Below, in pieces: positions 44,476 to 53,988 of a stretch of DNA of 64,000 nt. Both the position numbers and the translations under genes were made by a program. This DNA comes from Planctomycetia bacterium (lineage in GTDB: Bacteria; Planctomycetota; Planctomycetia; Gemmatales; HRBIN36), in NCBI GenBank assembly GCA_016795155.1, contig JAEUIE010000012.1, positions 46,255 to 110,254 on the forward strand. Reading direction: 5' to 3'. Numbering within the stretch: position 1 is the stretch's first letter; each line of letters starts with the position of its first letter. A model generated the notes under the pieces. The model did not search any database and had not been told where the DNA came from. It saw nothing but the letters and a program-made list of their open reading frames with translations.

Positions 44476-46318
44476 GACTGGTGCATACCACCACGGTTGA
44501 TTTTTGTGAAGAGCAAATCGCCGTGGCGCGTGTTGTTTTACTGTGTGGTTCGTCCTCGAGCATGGAACGGAACTTATCTTGGGAACCAATCCAAGAACGA
44601 TATAAAGGAACGGCATCGGTCAATGTGCTGAGCGTGCGCCGCAAAGCGATAGCACGTTGTTCAGGCCGAACAGCCTGGCATGCATATTCGTGTGATAAAC
44701 CAAGGAAACGAGAGTAGTAAGGATCGTTGCTCAACCAGTGACCATATTCAACGAGAAAACGGTACCTGTCTGATTCGTTAATCAGACGGGTTTCATGACT
44801 GTTTTCGAGCAGACATGGGGCATGTGGAGTAAATACAATCCGATGTTGTTGTTCGCGTGCCAGGGCAGCACACCAGGCTGGCAGCAATGGATCCGCAAGA
44901 TCGCTGTCAGAATGAGTTAATACGGAACGAAGAAATCCTGCCTGGATCATGCAGAATCGTTGATCAACCGATGCGACGCTTCGCTGGAAGCAGAGCATGC
45001 CTAATCCTATTGCGTAGTCATTGATGGGATATCCGCAAAGTGGCGATGCTATGAATCCATCCATGCCCCAGGCAAGTCCGGCACTGACTACTTTTCCTTT
45101 GCCATCGCGAATTATTCCGCCTGCCATCACTGCGTCGGGTACTGCCTGTCGTACGGCAGTCAATTCGCCTATCCAATCGGTAGTCATTGGAAGGCATTCG
45201 GGTGAGAGGAGAGCCAGCCACTGATCGTCAGGCCAGCGCTCAACGCATTGACGCCAGGTGGAGGTGCGTAGCCAGTGTACCGATTCAAGATGTGGCGTTA
45301 GCTTTAACCTATCGCACAAGGTACGACGTGTCGCACGTTGGCCACCCGGCAAAATGAGTAGAGTTACAGGTTCAGTTGCAGCATCGACTTTCCAACTTCC
45401 CGCCAGGCCGGGCAATGGGTTGGTACGTATCGTAATTGTGCCCTGCAGCCCCTGCTTGCGGAGATAGCTGGTCAGTACATGTTTCTGATTGGCAGTGACG
45501 TAGGGTTTGGCTTCCACACCTCGCAATGCTGTTGATTGCTCATGCATTCGCCAGCTGTATACAATTTCAGGTATGTGTAGGGGTGTATGGCCAGCAGCAA
45601 CAAAACGGCAAAACGCGTCCCCATCCGGCGTGCCTTCTGCATCTGGATCAGTATAAGCACCGAGTTCAAGTGCCAGTTTCCGATCCATCACTCCCAGGTG
45701 AGCGATGTAACAGGCGTTAAGAAACAGGAGCGAGTCCCAGTCAGGCTTGAACTGAGGCAGCCCAGTTGTTCCATCGGGAAGGATTTTATCTTCATCAGTA
45801 TAGGCCAGCATGGGCCACAGTTTATGATGCAAGCAGGCTGCTACTACGCGTAACGCATCAGGATAGAGTCGATCATCATGATCGACCGGACAGACATAAC
45901 GTCCGGAACTGTTCTCCAGTGCCAGACGCATACCGCCGATGATGCCTTGTGGCTTGGCAGCACGTACCAGTTTCACACGAGGATCGCGGGCAAAGTGCTC
46001 CATTAGGTACAGCACATCGCTATGGGTGGTGCCATTATTCACGATAACCCATTCCCACTCCGGATAATCCTGAGCCAGGATACTCTTACCCAGCAGACGG
46101 AAAAAACCGGTAGGTGGATTGAACACCGGTGTCATCAAAGAGAACAGGCATGATGACTGAATACGGGGGTAGGCCGACTTTCGATCCTTGAGTCTCCGTT
46201 CCATCCAGAGCGGGTGTGGTAGTACAACAGGTTCCGGCGATGCCGTACGGGGTGTAAGCAACCGTCGTTTAAGCCATGCTGCTCCACGTCGACTGACGTA
46301 GCGGAGGGATTTCAGCAT
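44468..46318 (-). CDS. Family 2 glycosyltransferase
   Basis: The first 330 residues form a GT-A fold: FSLMTPVFNPPTGFFRLLGK, WEWVIVNNGTTHSD, CPVDHDDRLYP (DXD-type metal site DHDD near 142-145) and YTDEDKILPDG. The DEDK and QFKPDWDSLLFL blocks are typical of rhamnan/O-antigen biosynthesis GT2 proteins. A second domain of about 280 residues (LLILPGGQRATRRTL onward) looks like a degenerate glycosyltransferase, with no clear catalytic acid. It overlaps the upstream methyltransferase/glycosyltransferase gene by seven bases. It acts on the surface polysaccharide exported by the Wzm/Wzt-like transporter. Confidence 0.8.
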   Translation of the reverse strand: MLKSLRYVSRRGAAWLKRRLLTPRTASPEPVVLPHPLWMERRLKDRKSAYPRIQSSCLFSLMTPVFNPPTGFFRLLGKSILAQDYPEWEWVIVNNGTTHSDVLYLMEHFARDPRVKLVRAAKPQGIIGGMRLALENSSGRYVCPVDHDDRLYPDALRVVAACLHHKLWPMLAYTDEDKILPDGTTGLPQFKPDWDSLLFLNACYIAHLGVMDRKLALELGAYTDPDAEGTPDGDAFCRFVAAGHTPLHIPEIVYSWRMHEQSTALRGVEAKPYVTANQKHVLTSYLRKQGLQGTITIRTNPLPGLAGSWKVDAATEPVTLLILPGGQRATRRTLCDRLKLTPHLESVHWLRTSTWRQCVERWPDDQWLALLSPECLPMTTDWIGELTAVRQAVPDAVMAGGIIRDGKGKVVSAGLAWGMDGFIASPLCGYPINDYAIGLGMLCFQRSVASVDQRFCMIQAGFLRSVLTHSDSDLADPLLPAWCAALAREQQHRIVFTPHAPCLLENSHETRLINESDRYRFLVEYGHWLSNDPYYSRFLGLSHEYACQAVRPEQRAIALRRTLSTLTDAVPLYRSWIGSQDKFRSMLEDEPHSKTTRATAICSSQKSTVVVCTSHA

Positions 46319-49300
46319 ATCTCCTCCCCGGGTGACAGCCTGAGGAACGGATCATGAGGATAGATAGGGTTCCAGCGTTGTTGAAAACGTCGCAGCTCAT
46401 CCGGTCGGTATGCAGCCCGGCCATCACGCCGCATCGCTTCATAGTGATACAACTCAACGCGTGGGTTTATCACCACGCGATAACCGGCTTGCCAGAGTCG
46501 CAGGCAGTAATCAACATCGTTGTAATTCAGCTCGAACGATTCATCGAATCCCTGCAACTTTTCAAACGCTGTCCAGTTCGTCAACATGCAGGCAGCAGTA
46601 ACTGCCAGGCAATTACGTGGAGAATGACAGCAATCGAAGTATCCATCCTCCTGTGACCTACCATAATAGGGATGCATCGGAATGCCGTTCGAGAGGCTGA
46701 TGCCAACATGCTGTAATTGCCCGGTGGGGAAAAGGAGCTTGCTGCCAATAGCTCCGACTTCATAATGTGCAAATCGCATCATCTGCTGCAGCCAGTCGGG
46801 AGTGATGATCTCAATATCATCATTAAGCAACAGCAGATATTCCCCCTGTGCCACCCGGGCAGCATGGTTGATATTGCGCGAGTAGCTGAATGGCCCGGGT
46901 ACAACGACAGGCCTGGCATCGTACTGCTTCATGGCCTGCTTGGCCTGATCGTGCAAGACATCCTGATGTACCACGAGCAGTTCCAGTCGGGACCAGGTCG
47001 ATTTCTCACGCAGACTGGCTAGGCAACGTTGCAAGTGCGATGCACCATCGGAAGCGATCCGTTTGCCGGCACTGGGAATAATAATGCTGATCAGATCCTG
47101 GGAAGTGGATTCTGGCGCAGGCAGCATCCGCGAAGCGGCATCCTGCACAACAATGCGGGCTGTATCAATCTGGTAAGCGGCGGGGTGATAATCATCTGCC
47201 AGGCGTTCGTGAACGAGTTGAATCGACGGGGTGACAACCGAACGTTGCTTCTGGTGCAACAGAACACGAGGCACCTGGGTAAGTTGATGTCCGGAAGTCA
47301 GCACTCGCAGCATGTATTCTGCAACGAGTGCACCGTCATAACTGGGGTTGAAGCCGCCAAGCTTTTGCAGAGTGGGTCCATGGATTGCCACTGCCTGACC
47401 AATTAACTCAGGTTGCTGGCAGAGTGTTTCCAGATGAAACATTGGCTTGAACAGAGGTTGTTTCAGAAGTGTATGATTCGCCTGTATATCCTCATCGGCA
47501 TAGAGCACCGCACTGGGTGGCGTGATCCTGGCTGCTTCAAGATATTGTAGGCAGGTATCCGGCTCTAAAAGATCGCCCGGCTGCAAAGGAACTATCCAGT
47601 CTGCACTGGTTTCCTGAACACACTGGTTAAGCAGCCCCGCCAGGCCACGATCAGGACGAGTCGCCATGCCAGTGATTCGTTCTCGATGAGGCTGCCATTC
47701 GGAATGATTCAGCCAGCGATCAAGGATGGAAGATGGAGCTGCCAGGTACAGATGCCAGGGACTTTCATACTGTGCGAGGAGGCTTTGCCAGGTTGACAGG
47801 ATATCTTCCTGGTCATGTTCCTCATTCAGTTTGATAAAGTAAACCAGTTTCTCGCTACCTGTACGATGCTGCAGTATGAGTTGCTGCAGTCCATTCCTAT
47901 CCGGTCTTTGGCTACATAGCCATTCTAGGTACGGGGTCTGAATTCTCTCATGTTGCCTGATTGTTCTATCCAGACACCAGCGTGAGATCGAAGATGCGGC
48001 CCAGACTTCGCCGAGCGTTTTCAGTGGTTGATGCAGCAGGTCACGCAAAAGCAGCCCAAGCCCCCTGCCTGCAACTTGTACAGGATGGCGGGGGAGAATG
48101 GAGAAATGTTCGATAACCACTTCTTTGCCTGGCGGTATTATCGTCAGTTGACATCGCCGAACAGGATGATGGAAATAGGCATGGAGTGACAGGCTTTGCC
48201 AGCCAGATATCGGGAAGCCCAGTTTGACAACATGTTGATCACAGAATCCATGTCCGTAATCAAGTGACAGGATGGCATATTGTCCTTGTTGCATTTGCCC
48301 CGTCACAGAAACGACATGCCAGCCGGCAGAAAATGTGGCTGCCCATTCAAATGCAGGTGCGGGACCGTTGACTTTCCAATGGAATGGACCAAATGGCTCG
48401 ACATCCTGTTTCTGGCTATTCAATAGCAGATTGCATGATGGAGAGGAACGCAGGGAACGACCTGGATTTTCCCGCTGCCACCTTTCCCAGCGTAATGCCA
48501 ATTGCTGGTGATGAAGCAGTTGTTTCTGCTCTGTTGCCTGTCTTTGAGCCTGTTCAAGTGCTTGCCTGTCGACCGCACGCTGATGGTGTTCCTTGACAAA
48601 CTGTGACAATTGTTTGGCCAGAACTCGTGTTGCATCATAAGTGGAGTTGCCACGGCTTAACTGATTCTCTTTTTTCCACAATTGCATTGCCTGGTTCTTG
48701 TCGGCATTTGACTTGAATGCTGCAAAAATGTTGCGATAGGGTGGTTCCTGGATAAAAGCCCGGAAGGGACGCAGGTTAAGCATCTCATTGAAACGACGTG
48801 TCAGTTCCTGGTCACCCCGTTCGAAAATCTGCTCTGTCGCCAGTAAGAGTGGAAGCCACTCTGCTAGGGGGGAATTCTGAAATCGATGACAGGTCAGTCC
48901 CAGTGTATCGCACAATGATTCGACTTCCTGACGAGTCGGCCAGCCAAACCGGGCATGTTCTTCGAGCCATGGATGAACCCGGCCATGGCGAGCCTGAAAA
49001 TCGGCATCAGCCCGGGCTTCTCGCGATTGCACACGATTGCCAGCCGGACAGGAAAAGAGAATGCCTTGCGAAGCGACACGGGCCCATTCGCCCATCGCAA
49101 ACGTTCTGTCTTCCGACGGAATGTGTTCCAACACTTCCATCGCCACGGTAAAGTCAAAGGAATCATCTTCGAACGGGAAGGCGGCATCCTTTTCGAGCGT
49201 GATGTATGTTCCCAGATCGCCAGCGAGCATCGGCTCCAGGTCAGCCCGGACAATTTCTACTGGTAATGGTGCCAGGAATGCAGGTAGCAGATGCAGGGAA

Positions 49301-49431
49301 TGGCTACCTACTTCAAGCAATCGAACTGGTCGATTCAATTCCGCAATCAGCGGACGCAGCAGCAATGTGACGGCAGCATAACGATGAAACTGGTCAAAAT
49401 CGATCTGTAACAATTGGCGGGGCAGCGGCAT
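46312..49431 (-). CDS. Methyltransferase-glycosyltransferase fusion
   Basis: From the ATG at 49431, the first 200 residues form a class I SAM-dependent methyltransferase (VRLLEVGSHSLHLLPAF as SAM site, FDFTVAMEVLEHIPSED). A Gln-rich helical link and a beta-sandwich region follow (about 290-480). Then comes a GT2-like domain (about 520-750) with LQPGDLL where a metal DXD is expected, so it seems degenerate, although YADEDIQANHTLLKQPLFKP is kept. The last domain (about 780-1035) is an intact GT2 with SIIIPSAGK, LLLLNDDIEIITPDW and NDVDYCLRLWQAG. The gene builds and may methylate the polysaccharide chain. The frame runs upstream into the Wzt-like gene but the start at 49431 follows that stop. 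Confidence 0.78.
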   Translation of the reverse strand: MPLPRQLLQIDFDQFHRYAAVTLLLRPLIAELNRPVRLLEVGSHSLHLLPAFLAPLPVEIVRADLEPMLAGDLGTYITLEKDAAFPFEDDSFDFTVAMEVLEHIPSEDRTFAMGEWARVASQGILFSCPAGNRVQSREARADADFQARHGRVHPWLEEHARFGWPTRQEVESLCDTLGLTCHRFQNSPLAEWLPLLLATEQIFERGDQELTRRFNEMLNLRPFRAFIQEPPYRNIFAAFKSNADKNQAMQLWKKENQLSRGNSTYDATRVLAKQLSQFVKEHHQRAVDRQALEQAQRQATEQKQLLHHQQLALRWERWQRENPGRSLRSSPSCNLLLNSQKQDVEPFGPFHWKVNGPAPAFEWAATFSAGWHVVSVTGQMQQGQYAILSLDYGHGFCDQHVVKLGFPISGWQSLSLHAYFHHPVRRCQLTIIPPGKEVVIEHFSILPRHPVQVAGRGLGLLLRDLLHQPLKTLGEVWAASSISRWCLDRTIRQHERIQTPYLEWLCSQRPDRNGLQQLILQHRTGSEKLVYFIKLNEEHDQEDILSTWQSLLAQYESPWHLYLAAPSSILDRWLNHSEWQPHRERITGMATRPDRGLAGLLNQCVQETSADWIVPLQPGDLLEPDTCLQYLEAARITPPSAVLYADEDIQANHTLLKQPLFKPMFHLETLCQQPELIGQAVAIHGPTLQKLGGFNPSYDGALVAEYMLRVLTSGHQLTQVPRVLLHQKQRSVVTPSIQLVHERLADDYHPAAYQIDTARIVVQDAASRMLPAPESTSQDLISIIIPSAGKRIASDGASHLQRCLASLREKSTWSRLELLVVHQDVLHDQAKQAMKQYDARPVVVPGPFSYSRNINHAARVAQGEYLLLLNDDIEIITPDWLQQMMRFAHYEVGAIGSKLLFPTGQLQHVGISLSNGIPMHPYYGRSQEDGYFDCCHSPRNCLAVTAACMLTNWTAFEKLQGFDESFELNYNDVDYCLRLWQAGYRVVINPRVELYHYEAMRRDGRAAYRPDELRRFQQRWNPIYPHDPFLRLSPGEEIC

Positions 49432-49465
49432 TCGGTGCGTCCTTGCACGGTTCTCTGGCGAGTCA

Positions 49466-50782
49466 TCAGGATGCCAGTGTACGCACCGAAACAGGCTCGG
49501 CAAACAGACCATGGATGACACGACCAGGCTTCGGATCGTGTACATGCAGAAACATGGCCTGATCTATCCAGTCGAGACAGACCGGCTGCGCAGGATCATC
49601 CACCAGACCCAGACACAGCGTATAGGTTCCGGGGCGAAGATGCAAGCCGAAGCGGAACTCTATCGTCGTCTCATTTCCTGCTGTGCCTGTCAGAGAGATC
49701 CCTGCGTTGTAAGTGTTTTCACCCATGAGTTCCGTGCCAAATTGATCGCGGAGATAAAACCCCAAAACCGGTTTTCGCATCGACTGATGAAACTTCACCT
49801 TAACGCATAGTGTCTGTTCACTGTCCAGCCATAGCTGTTGATGCCGTGTGGTTTTTTCCGGGCAGGAGAATTTATTACTGTCTGACCAGTGCCAGGAAAG
49901 AATTTCTGCCTGCCGGTTGCCATGACGATAAATCGAACCAGAGGTGGGGATGGGCAATGCCTCTTTCTGGCCGCGATCCGCAAGCAGATGGGCGACATAC
50001 CAGTTGCAAACAGGCTCGGCGGGACCGGACTGCACCAGCCTGCCCTGATCAAGAACATGCACGGTTTCGCAAAGCCGTTTGGTGGTTCCCAGGTCGTGCG
50101 TCACAAGAAGGATCGTAACCCCCTGTTCCCGCAGTTGCTGAATGCGTCGCATGCATTTCTGCTGAAAGTGCAGATCGCCGACAGCCAATGCTTCATCCAC
50201 CAGCAGGATGTCAGGATCTATGCTGATGGCAATGCTGAATCCCAGACGCAAGATCATGCCACTGGAATAGGTACGCAGAGGTCGATCAAGAGCCTCGGCC
50301 AGTTCGCTGAATCGGGCAATCTGCTCCGATTTATCAAGAATCTCTTCTTCGGAGAGTCCCAGAATGGAAGCCTGCAGGCGTACATTTTCCCATCCGCTGA
50401 ATTCGGGATGAAAGCCACTGCCTAGCTCCAACAGGGCTGCAACCCGGCCATGTACTGCCAAGCTGCCTGTGCTGGGATTCAGGGTGCCGGCGATCAACTG
50501 CAGCAGTGTTGATTTACCTGATCCGTTCGCGCCGAGGATGCCTGTCGTCTGGCCTCTCGGAATATGCAGGTTGAGAGGTTGCAGTGCCCAGTGTTCGGAA
50601 TAGTATTTTCTCCTTCCGCCTCTGAACCATTGCCTGATCCGATCCCATTGGCGGGTGTAACGGTGATAGCATTTGCCCAGCTGGTGCGCACGAATCGCAG
50701 TCTGGTCTATCATTAAGACCTCAGCGGGTTGAGCCTGGATGCTCTTGTTGAGAATTCGTGTTGTTGGATTTGCCAGCTTCAT
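49466..50782 (-). CDS. Polysaccharide ABC transporter ATP-binding protein (Wzt-like)
   Basis: The ATPase has Walker A GANGSGKST, the signature SSGM in TYSSGMILRLGFSIAI, Walker B DILLVDEALAVGD and the switch His in LVTHDL. As in Wzt/TagH/RfbE proteins, a C-terminal domain of about 150 residues (LCVKVKFHQSMRKPVLGFYL, EFRFGLHLRPGTYTLCLGLV) follows the ATPase; in Wzt this part binds the modified chain end and sets specificity. The ATG at 50782 is two bases after the permease stop. It exports an undecaprenyl-linked polysaccharide together with the permease. Confidence 0.88.
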   Translation of the reverse strand: MKLANPTTRILNKSIQAQPAEVLMIDQTAIRAHQLGKCYHRYTRQWDRIRQWFRGGRRKYYSEHWALQPLNLHIPRGQTTGILGANGSGKSTLLQLIAGTLNPSTGSLAVHGRVAALLELGSGFHPEFSGWENVRLQASILGLSEEEILDKSEQIARFSELAEALDRPLRTYSSGMILRLGFSIAISIDPDILLVDEALAVGDLHFQQKCMRRIQQLREQGVTILLVTHDLGTTKRLCETVHVLDQGRLVQSGPAEPVCNWYVAHLLADRGQKEALPIPTSGSIYRHGNRQAEILSWHWSDSNKFSCPEKTTRHQQLWLDSEQTLCVKVKFHQSMRKPVLGFYLRDQFGTELMGENTYNAGISLTGTAGNETTIEFRFGLHLRPGTYTLCLGLVDDPAQPVCLDWIDQAMFLHVHDPKPGRVIHGLFAEPVSVRTLAS

Positions 50783-50784
50783 GC

Positions 50785-51639
50785 TTAAACCACATCTGCC
50801 ATATCAGGTCGGGTACGTGTAAAGACGAAACTGCCCAGGTTCCAGGCTATCAGGCAATTTACCAGGCAGAGAACCCAGGCCCAGAGCGGTGGACTGGCCG
50901 TGTGCAACAGGGCAGAGCGCATTCCCTCCACCAGCACGGTGAGAGGATTCAGCCAGAACAGTGTCTGCCAGGCTGTGGGCACAACGTCCAGTGGATACAG
51001 AATCGGAGACAGAAACAAGAGCAGCGGACAAAGCGCCTGCATCATGGGCTGCAGATCGCGCAGGAAGGTTCCAATTCCTGCCAGCAGCCAGGCTGTTCCC
51101 TGCAGGAAAAGCATCAGCAGAAACAGGTTGATGATCAAGACTGGCACATGGGGTAGTTCCCCCGTAATCCAGACGGCGCCAACACCAACTGCAGACAAGG
51201 AGATGCCCAAGGGAACCAGGCTGGTGCCAACCAGCATGACGGGCAGAACCTCCAGTGGGAAGACTACTTTCTTCACCAGGTTGGGTTGAGCGAGTATCAC
51301 GGAGGGGGCACGTTGCAGGATTTCAGCGAGTGTGTTAAAGACAGCTAGTCCAGTCCAGACGAGGAGAGGAAATTCGATGCCTTCGCGACCAGGCCAGCGC
51401 TGTTTCAGGATTAAGCCAAATACCAGAGTATAGACAGCTACTGCAAATAAGGGCAGGCAGACAGCCCACAAGGTGCCCAGCAGCGAACCCCGATAACGTC
51501 CCACCACTTCACGACGGATCAGTTGCTGAATCAGATTACGACGATGCCAGAGTCGCATACGCCAAGGCAGGGCGTCCTGCCATCGGGGCGGGCGTTCTGC
51601 AGTCCGAATTTGCACAACCATACAGATTCCATTCTGCAT
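50785..51639 (-). CDS. Polysaccharide ABC transporter permease (Wzm-like, ABC-2)
   Basis: The 284-residue protein has six membrane helices and the ABC-2 pattern of polysaccharide exporters: IQQLIRREVVGRYRGSLLGT at the N-terminal interface helix, then LWAVCLPLFAVAVYTLVFGL, WTGLAVFNTLAEILQRAP and the late ILYPLDVVPTAWQTLFWLNP loop. It pairs with the ATPase directly downstream. An alternative ATG at 51621 (residue 7) is also possible; its upstream TGGA is a slightly better ribosome site. It is the first gene of the polysaccharide operon. Confidence 0.88.
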   Translation of the reverse strand: MQNGICMVVQIRTAERPPRWQDALPWRMRLWHRRNLIQQLIRREVVGRYRGSLLGTLWAVCLPLFAVAVYTLVFGLILKQRWPGREGIEFPLLVWTGLAVFNTLAEILQRAPSVILAQPNLVKKVVFPLEVLPVMLVGTSLVPLGISLSAVGVGAVWITGELPHVPVLIINLFLLMLFLQGTAWLLAGIGTFLRDLQPMMQALCPLLLFLSPILYPLDVVPTAWQTLFWLNPLTVLVEGMRSALLHTASPPLWAWVLCLVNCLIAWNLGSFVFTRTRPDMADVV

Positions 51640-51785
51640 TGTTCTCAGAAATGATCCTGCTCCATGCTACTTGCTACTGGTTAGCGAAAACCCTGTCAAG
51701 ATCGATAGGCCCTCTGAAAGCTCCGTCATGTATTGTCACGCAGACAATAAGCGGGTATCGTATCAGCAGGCATTGATGAGATCTG

Positions 51786-52367
51786 ATGATGGATCGCCAC
51801 AATCATTATGAAGCGGCTTTTGCAGCGTTTCTTCGGGAAAGGCGAGTCAGTTTTCTGGCTATAGACGAATCACGACGCAGCTACGAAGGCCAATCTACCG
51901 TCAAAAGCATGGATTTCATCGTGCATGGTCAATCGGCTCAGTTCGTGGTGGATATCAAGGGTCGACGATTTCCAGGTGGCACACTCGAAAAACCGCGTCG
52001 CACGTGGGAATGCTGGGCCACCCAAGACGACGTTCAGGATGCCGTGCAGTGGGCATCTCGGTTTGGCAACAGCTACCGGGCTTTGTTTGTTTTCATGTAC
52101 CACCTGGTCGGTGAGCAAGTAACCTTGCAGCACGGCGAAACTCTCTGGAACTGGCAGGACAGACGTTATCTGCTTCGGGCCATCGCAGTCGATGAGTATG
52201 CCCGTTCCATGAAAGTCCGCAGTCCGAAATGGCGTACGGTCTATCTTCCTACAGCTGCATTCCATCAGTTGGTCAGACCACTCGGATACATGCTACCCGA
52301 AGTCTGCGACGAACCTGAGAGGATTTCAGCTGGTTATCAGCTGTCAATATCCTCTCAACCGTATTGA
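51786..52367 (+). CDS. HYExAFE family protein, possible nuclease fold
   Basis: The protein begins HNHYEAAFAAFLRERRVSFL, the pattern that names the HYExAFE family, and continues with KSMDFIVHG...FVVDIKGRRFPGG. The arrangement Glu at the N-terminal helix, Asp in MDFIV and DIKGR recalls the PD-(D/E)xK endonuclease fold, with the lysine in DIKG. No activity is proven for the family. It is almost exclusively seen in planctomycetes. The gene starts at 51786, ends seven bases before panB and is likely in one transcript with it. Confidence 0.75.
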   Translation: MMDRHNHYEAAFAAFLRERRVSFLAIDESRRSYEGQSTVKSMDFIVHGQSAQFVVDIKGRRFPGGTLEKPRRTWECWATQDDVQDAVQWASRFGNSYRALFVFMYHLVGEQVTLQHGETLWNWQDRRYLLRAIAVDEYARSMKVRSPKWRTVYLPTAAFHQLVRPLGYMLPEVCDEPERISAGYQLSISSQPY

Positions 52368-52374
52368 GAAATTC

Positions 52375-53190
52375 ATGTCGACCTACACCATGACGAGCAC
52401 CAAGCCATTTACTGTGCCAGATTGTATCCAGGCTAAAGTCCAGTCACGCAAGATCGTGGTGGTGACCGCCTATGATTTCCCGACAGCCCAGATGCTGGAT
52501 CAGGCAGGGGTCGACATCCTCCTGGTGGGTGATTCACTTGGCATGGTGGTACAGGGACATCCCCATTCACTGACGGTCACTCTGGAAGACATGATCTATC
52601 ACAGCTCTCTCGTCGCGCGAGGCGCACGCCGCAGCCTGGTGGTCACCGATATGCCCTTTATGAGTTATCAGATCAGCCCGGAGCAGGCCCTGGAAAATGC
52701 GGGCCGCCTGGTGCAGGAAGGTGGGGCCCATGCGGTCAAACTCGAAGGCGGAGTCCGCACCGCCGCAGCCATCGAAACAGTTACGCAGGCACATATTCCC
52801 GTCATGGGGCACATCGGCCTGACTCCTCAATCCATTCATCAGTTCGGAGGTTTCCGCGTTCAGCGCGACGAAGCACAGTTGCTCGATGACGCCCAGGCGG
52901 TGCAGGAAGCCGGCGCCTTTGCCCTGGTGCTGGAAGGCATGCCATCGGCACTGGGTGAAAAAATTACGAAGTCTCTCTCGATTCCCACCATTGGCATCGG
53001 AGCTGGAGCTGGCTGCGATGGCCAGGTGCTGGTGTTTCATGACCTGTTTCAGTATGGCGTGGGGCATCGGCCCAAGTTTGTCAAATCATATGCGAACCTC
53101 AATCAAGTCATCACCGAAGGAACCAGGCATTTCATCGATGAAGTACGCAGTGGCGCTTTCCCCGGCGAAGCCCAGCAGTATTCCAGTTAA
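52375..53190 (+). CDS. panB: 3-methyl-2-oxobutanoate hydroxymethyltransferase
   Basis: PanB adds a hydroxymethyl group from methylene-tetrahydrofolate to alpha-ketoisovalerate, the first step of pantothenate synthesis. The sequence has VVTAYDFPTAQMLDQAGVDI, DSLGMVVQGH (metal site near Asp44), the catalytic block KLEGG and GHIGLTPQSIHQFGGF, and the conserved end GVGHRPKFVKSYANL. The length of 271 is normal. A small N-terminal extension (MSTYTMTSTKP) is unconserved; the inner ATG at 52390 is an alternative start. It is convergent with hpt, six bases apart. Confidence 0.95.
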   Translation: MSTYTMTSTKPFTVPDCIQAKVQSRKIVVVTAYDFPTAQMLDQAGVDILLVGDSLGMVVQGHPHSLTVTLEDMIYHSSLVARGARRSLVVTDMPFMSYQISPEQALENAGRLVQEGGAHAVKLEGGVRTAAAIETVTQAHIPVMGHIGLTPQSIHQFGGFRVQRDEAQLLDDAQAVQEAGAFALVLEGMPSALGEKITKSLSIPTIGIGAGAGCDGQVLVFHDLFQYGVGHRPKFVKSYANLNQVITEGTRHFIDEVRSGAFPGEAQQYSS

Positions 53191-53196
53191 AAACGA

Positions 53197-53850
53197 TCAC
53201 CGCTGAGCCAGATATTCCTGCAGAGATTCATTCCAAGGCACGTCATTGAAATGTTGCACAGGGAACGTATCTGCACCTTCGAACAACTCTGAAATGTGCT
53301 GATGATGCCGATAACGGCCATGATAATCGAGGCCGTAGCCCACGACATAGGCATTGGGGATGGTGAATCCGACATAATCAGGTTCGAGGAAGCAGTCGCC
53401 ATACTGCTTGTCACGCTTGCGAAGCAGCACTGCTGTCTTCAGAGTTGCGGGTTCCAGTGCCTTGAGCTGTTGATACGTGGTATGGAGCGTGACGCCGGTA
53501 TCGAGCACGTCATCCACCAGAATAACAATATTCCCGGTGATCTTGCGAGGATCGAGTAGTTGGAAATCGATGGTTATCTTGTCGCTTCGTTCAGTGCCAT
53601 GATAGCTGGCAGCCCGGACAAATTCGAGCTGGGTGGATAGTTCCAGGCCAGTGGAAGTTTCATCCGAGAGGTGCTTCATGAGGTCAGCGGTGAAGAGTAC
53701 TGCTCCTTTGAGAATGCAGACAAAGGTAACCGCCTTGGCCTGATGCTGCTCCAGCAATTGCAGGGAATCTTTTTTGATCTGATGGCCCAACTGGCGAACG
53801 CGGGCCCGCACCAGTTCCCGGGGGATGCGTGTCTTGATGACATGCTTCAT
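53197..53850 (-). CDS. hpt: Hypoxanthine phosphoribosyltransferase
   Basis: The enzyme salvages hypoxanthine (and guanine) with PRPP. The PRPP motif is VILVDDVLDTGVTL near 116-129; other blocks are VCILKGAVLFTADLM, EFVRAASYHGTERS and DYVGFTIPNAYVVGYGLDY. The ATG at 53850 starts the conserved protein; the frame upstream to 53883 adds 11 residues without support. Length is about 217, slightly above the 180 usual for Hpt, with a charged N-terminal helix and C-terminal addition. A terminator for the neighbouring gene lies on the promoter side. Confidence 0.92.
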   Translation of the reverse strand: MKHVIKTRIPRELVRARVRQLGHQIKKDSLQLLEQHQAKAVTFVCILKGAVLFTADLMKHLSDETSTGLELSTQLEFVRAASYHGTERSDKITIDFQLLDPRKITGNIVILVDDVLDTGVTLHTTYQQLKALEPATLKTAVLLRKRDKQYGDCFLEPDYVGFTIPNAYVVGYGLDYHGRYRHHQHISELFEGADTFPVQHFNDVPWNESLQEYLAQR

Positions 53851-53933
53851 TCGACACCTCATGATGTGAAACGGGATGCACATTCAGGGTAACGTGAAGT
53901 GAGGCATCTGTCCAGCAACAAGCACAAGCGAAA

Positions 53934-53964
53934 ACAAAAAGCCCACGGACCGCAGTCCGTGGGC
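53934..53964 (-). terminator. Rho-independent terminator of the tricorn protease gene
   Basis: GCCCACGGAC, a four-base loop CGCA, and GTCCGTGGGC form a perfect ten-pair stem at 53941-53964. On the minus strand it is followed by TTTTTGTTTTCG, a good U-tract. It lies 25 bases after the stop of the tricorn-like gene. The core is shared with the palindrome at 47-69. Confidence 0.85.
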
Positions 53965-53988
53965 ATGATTGAATACGATAAACTCTGT

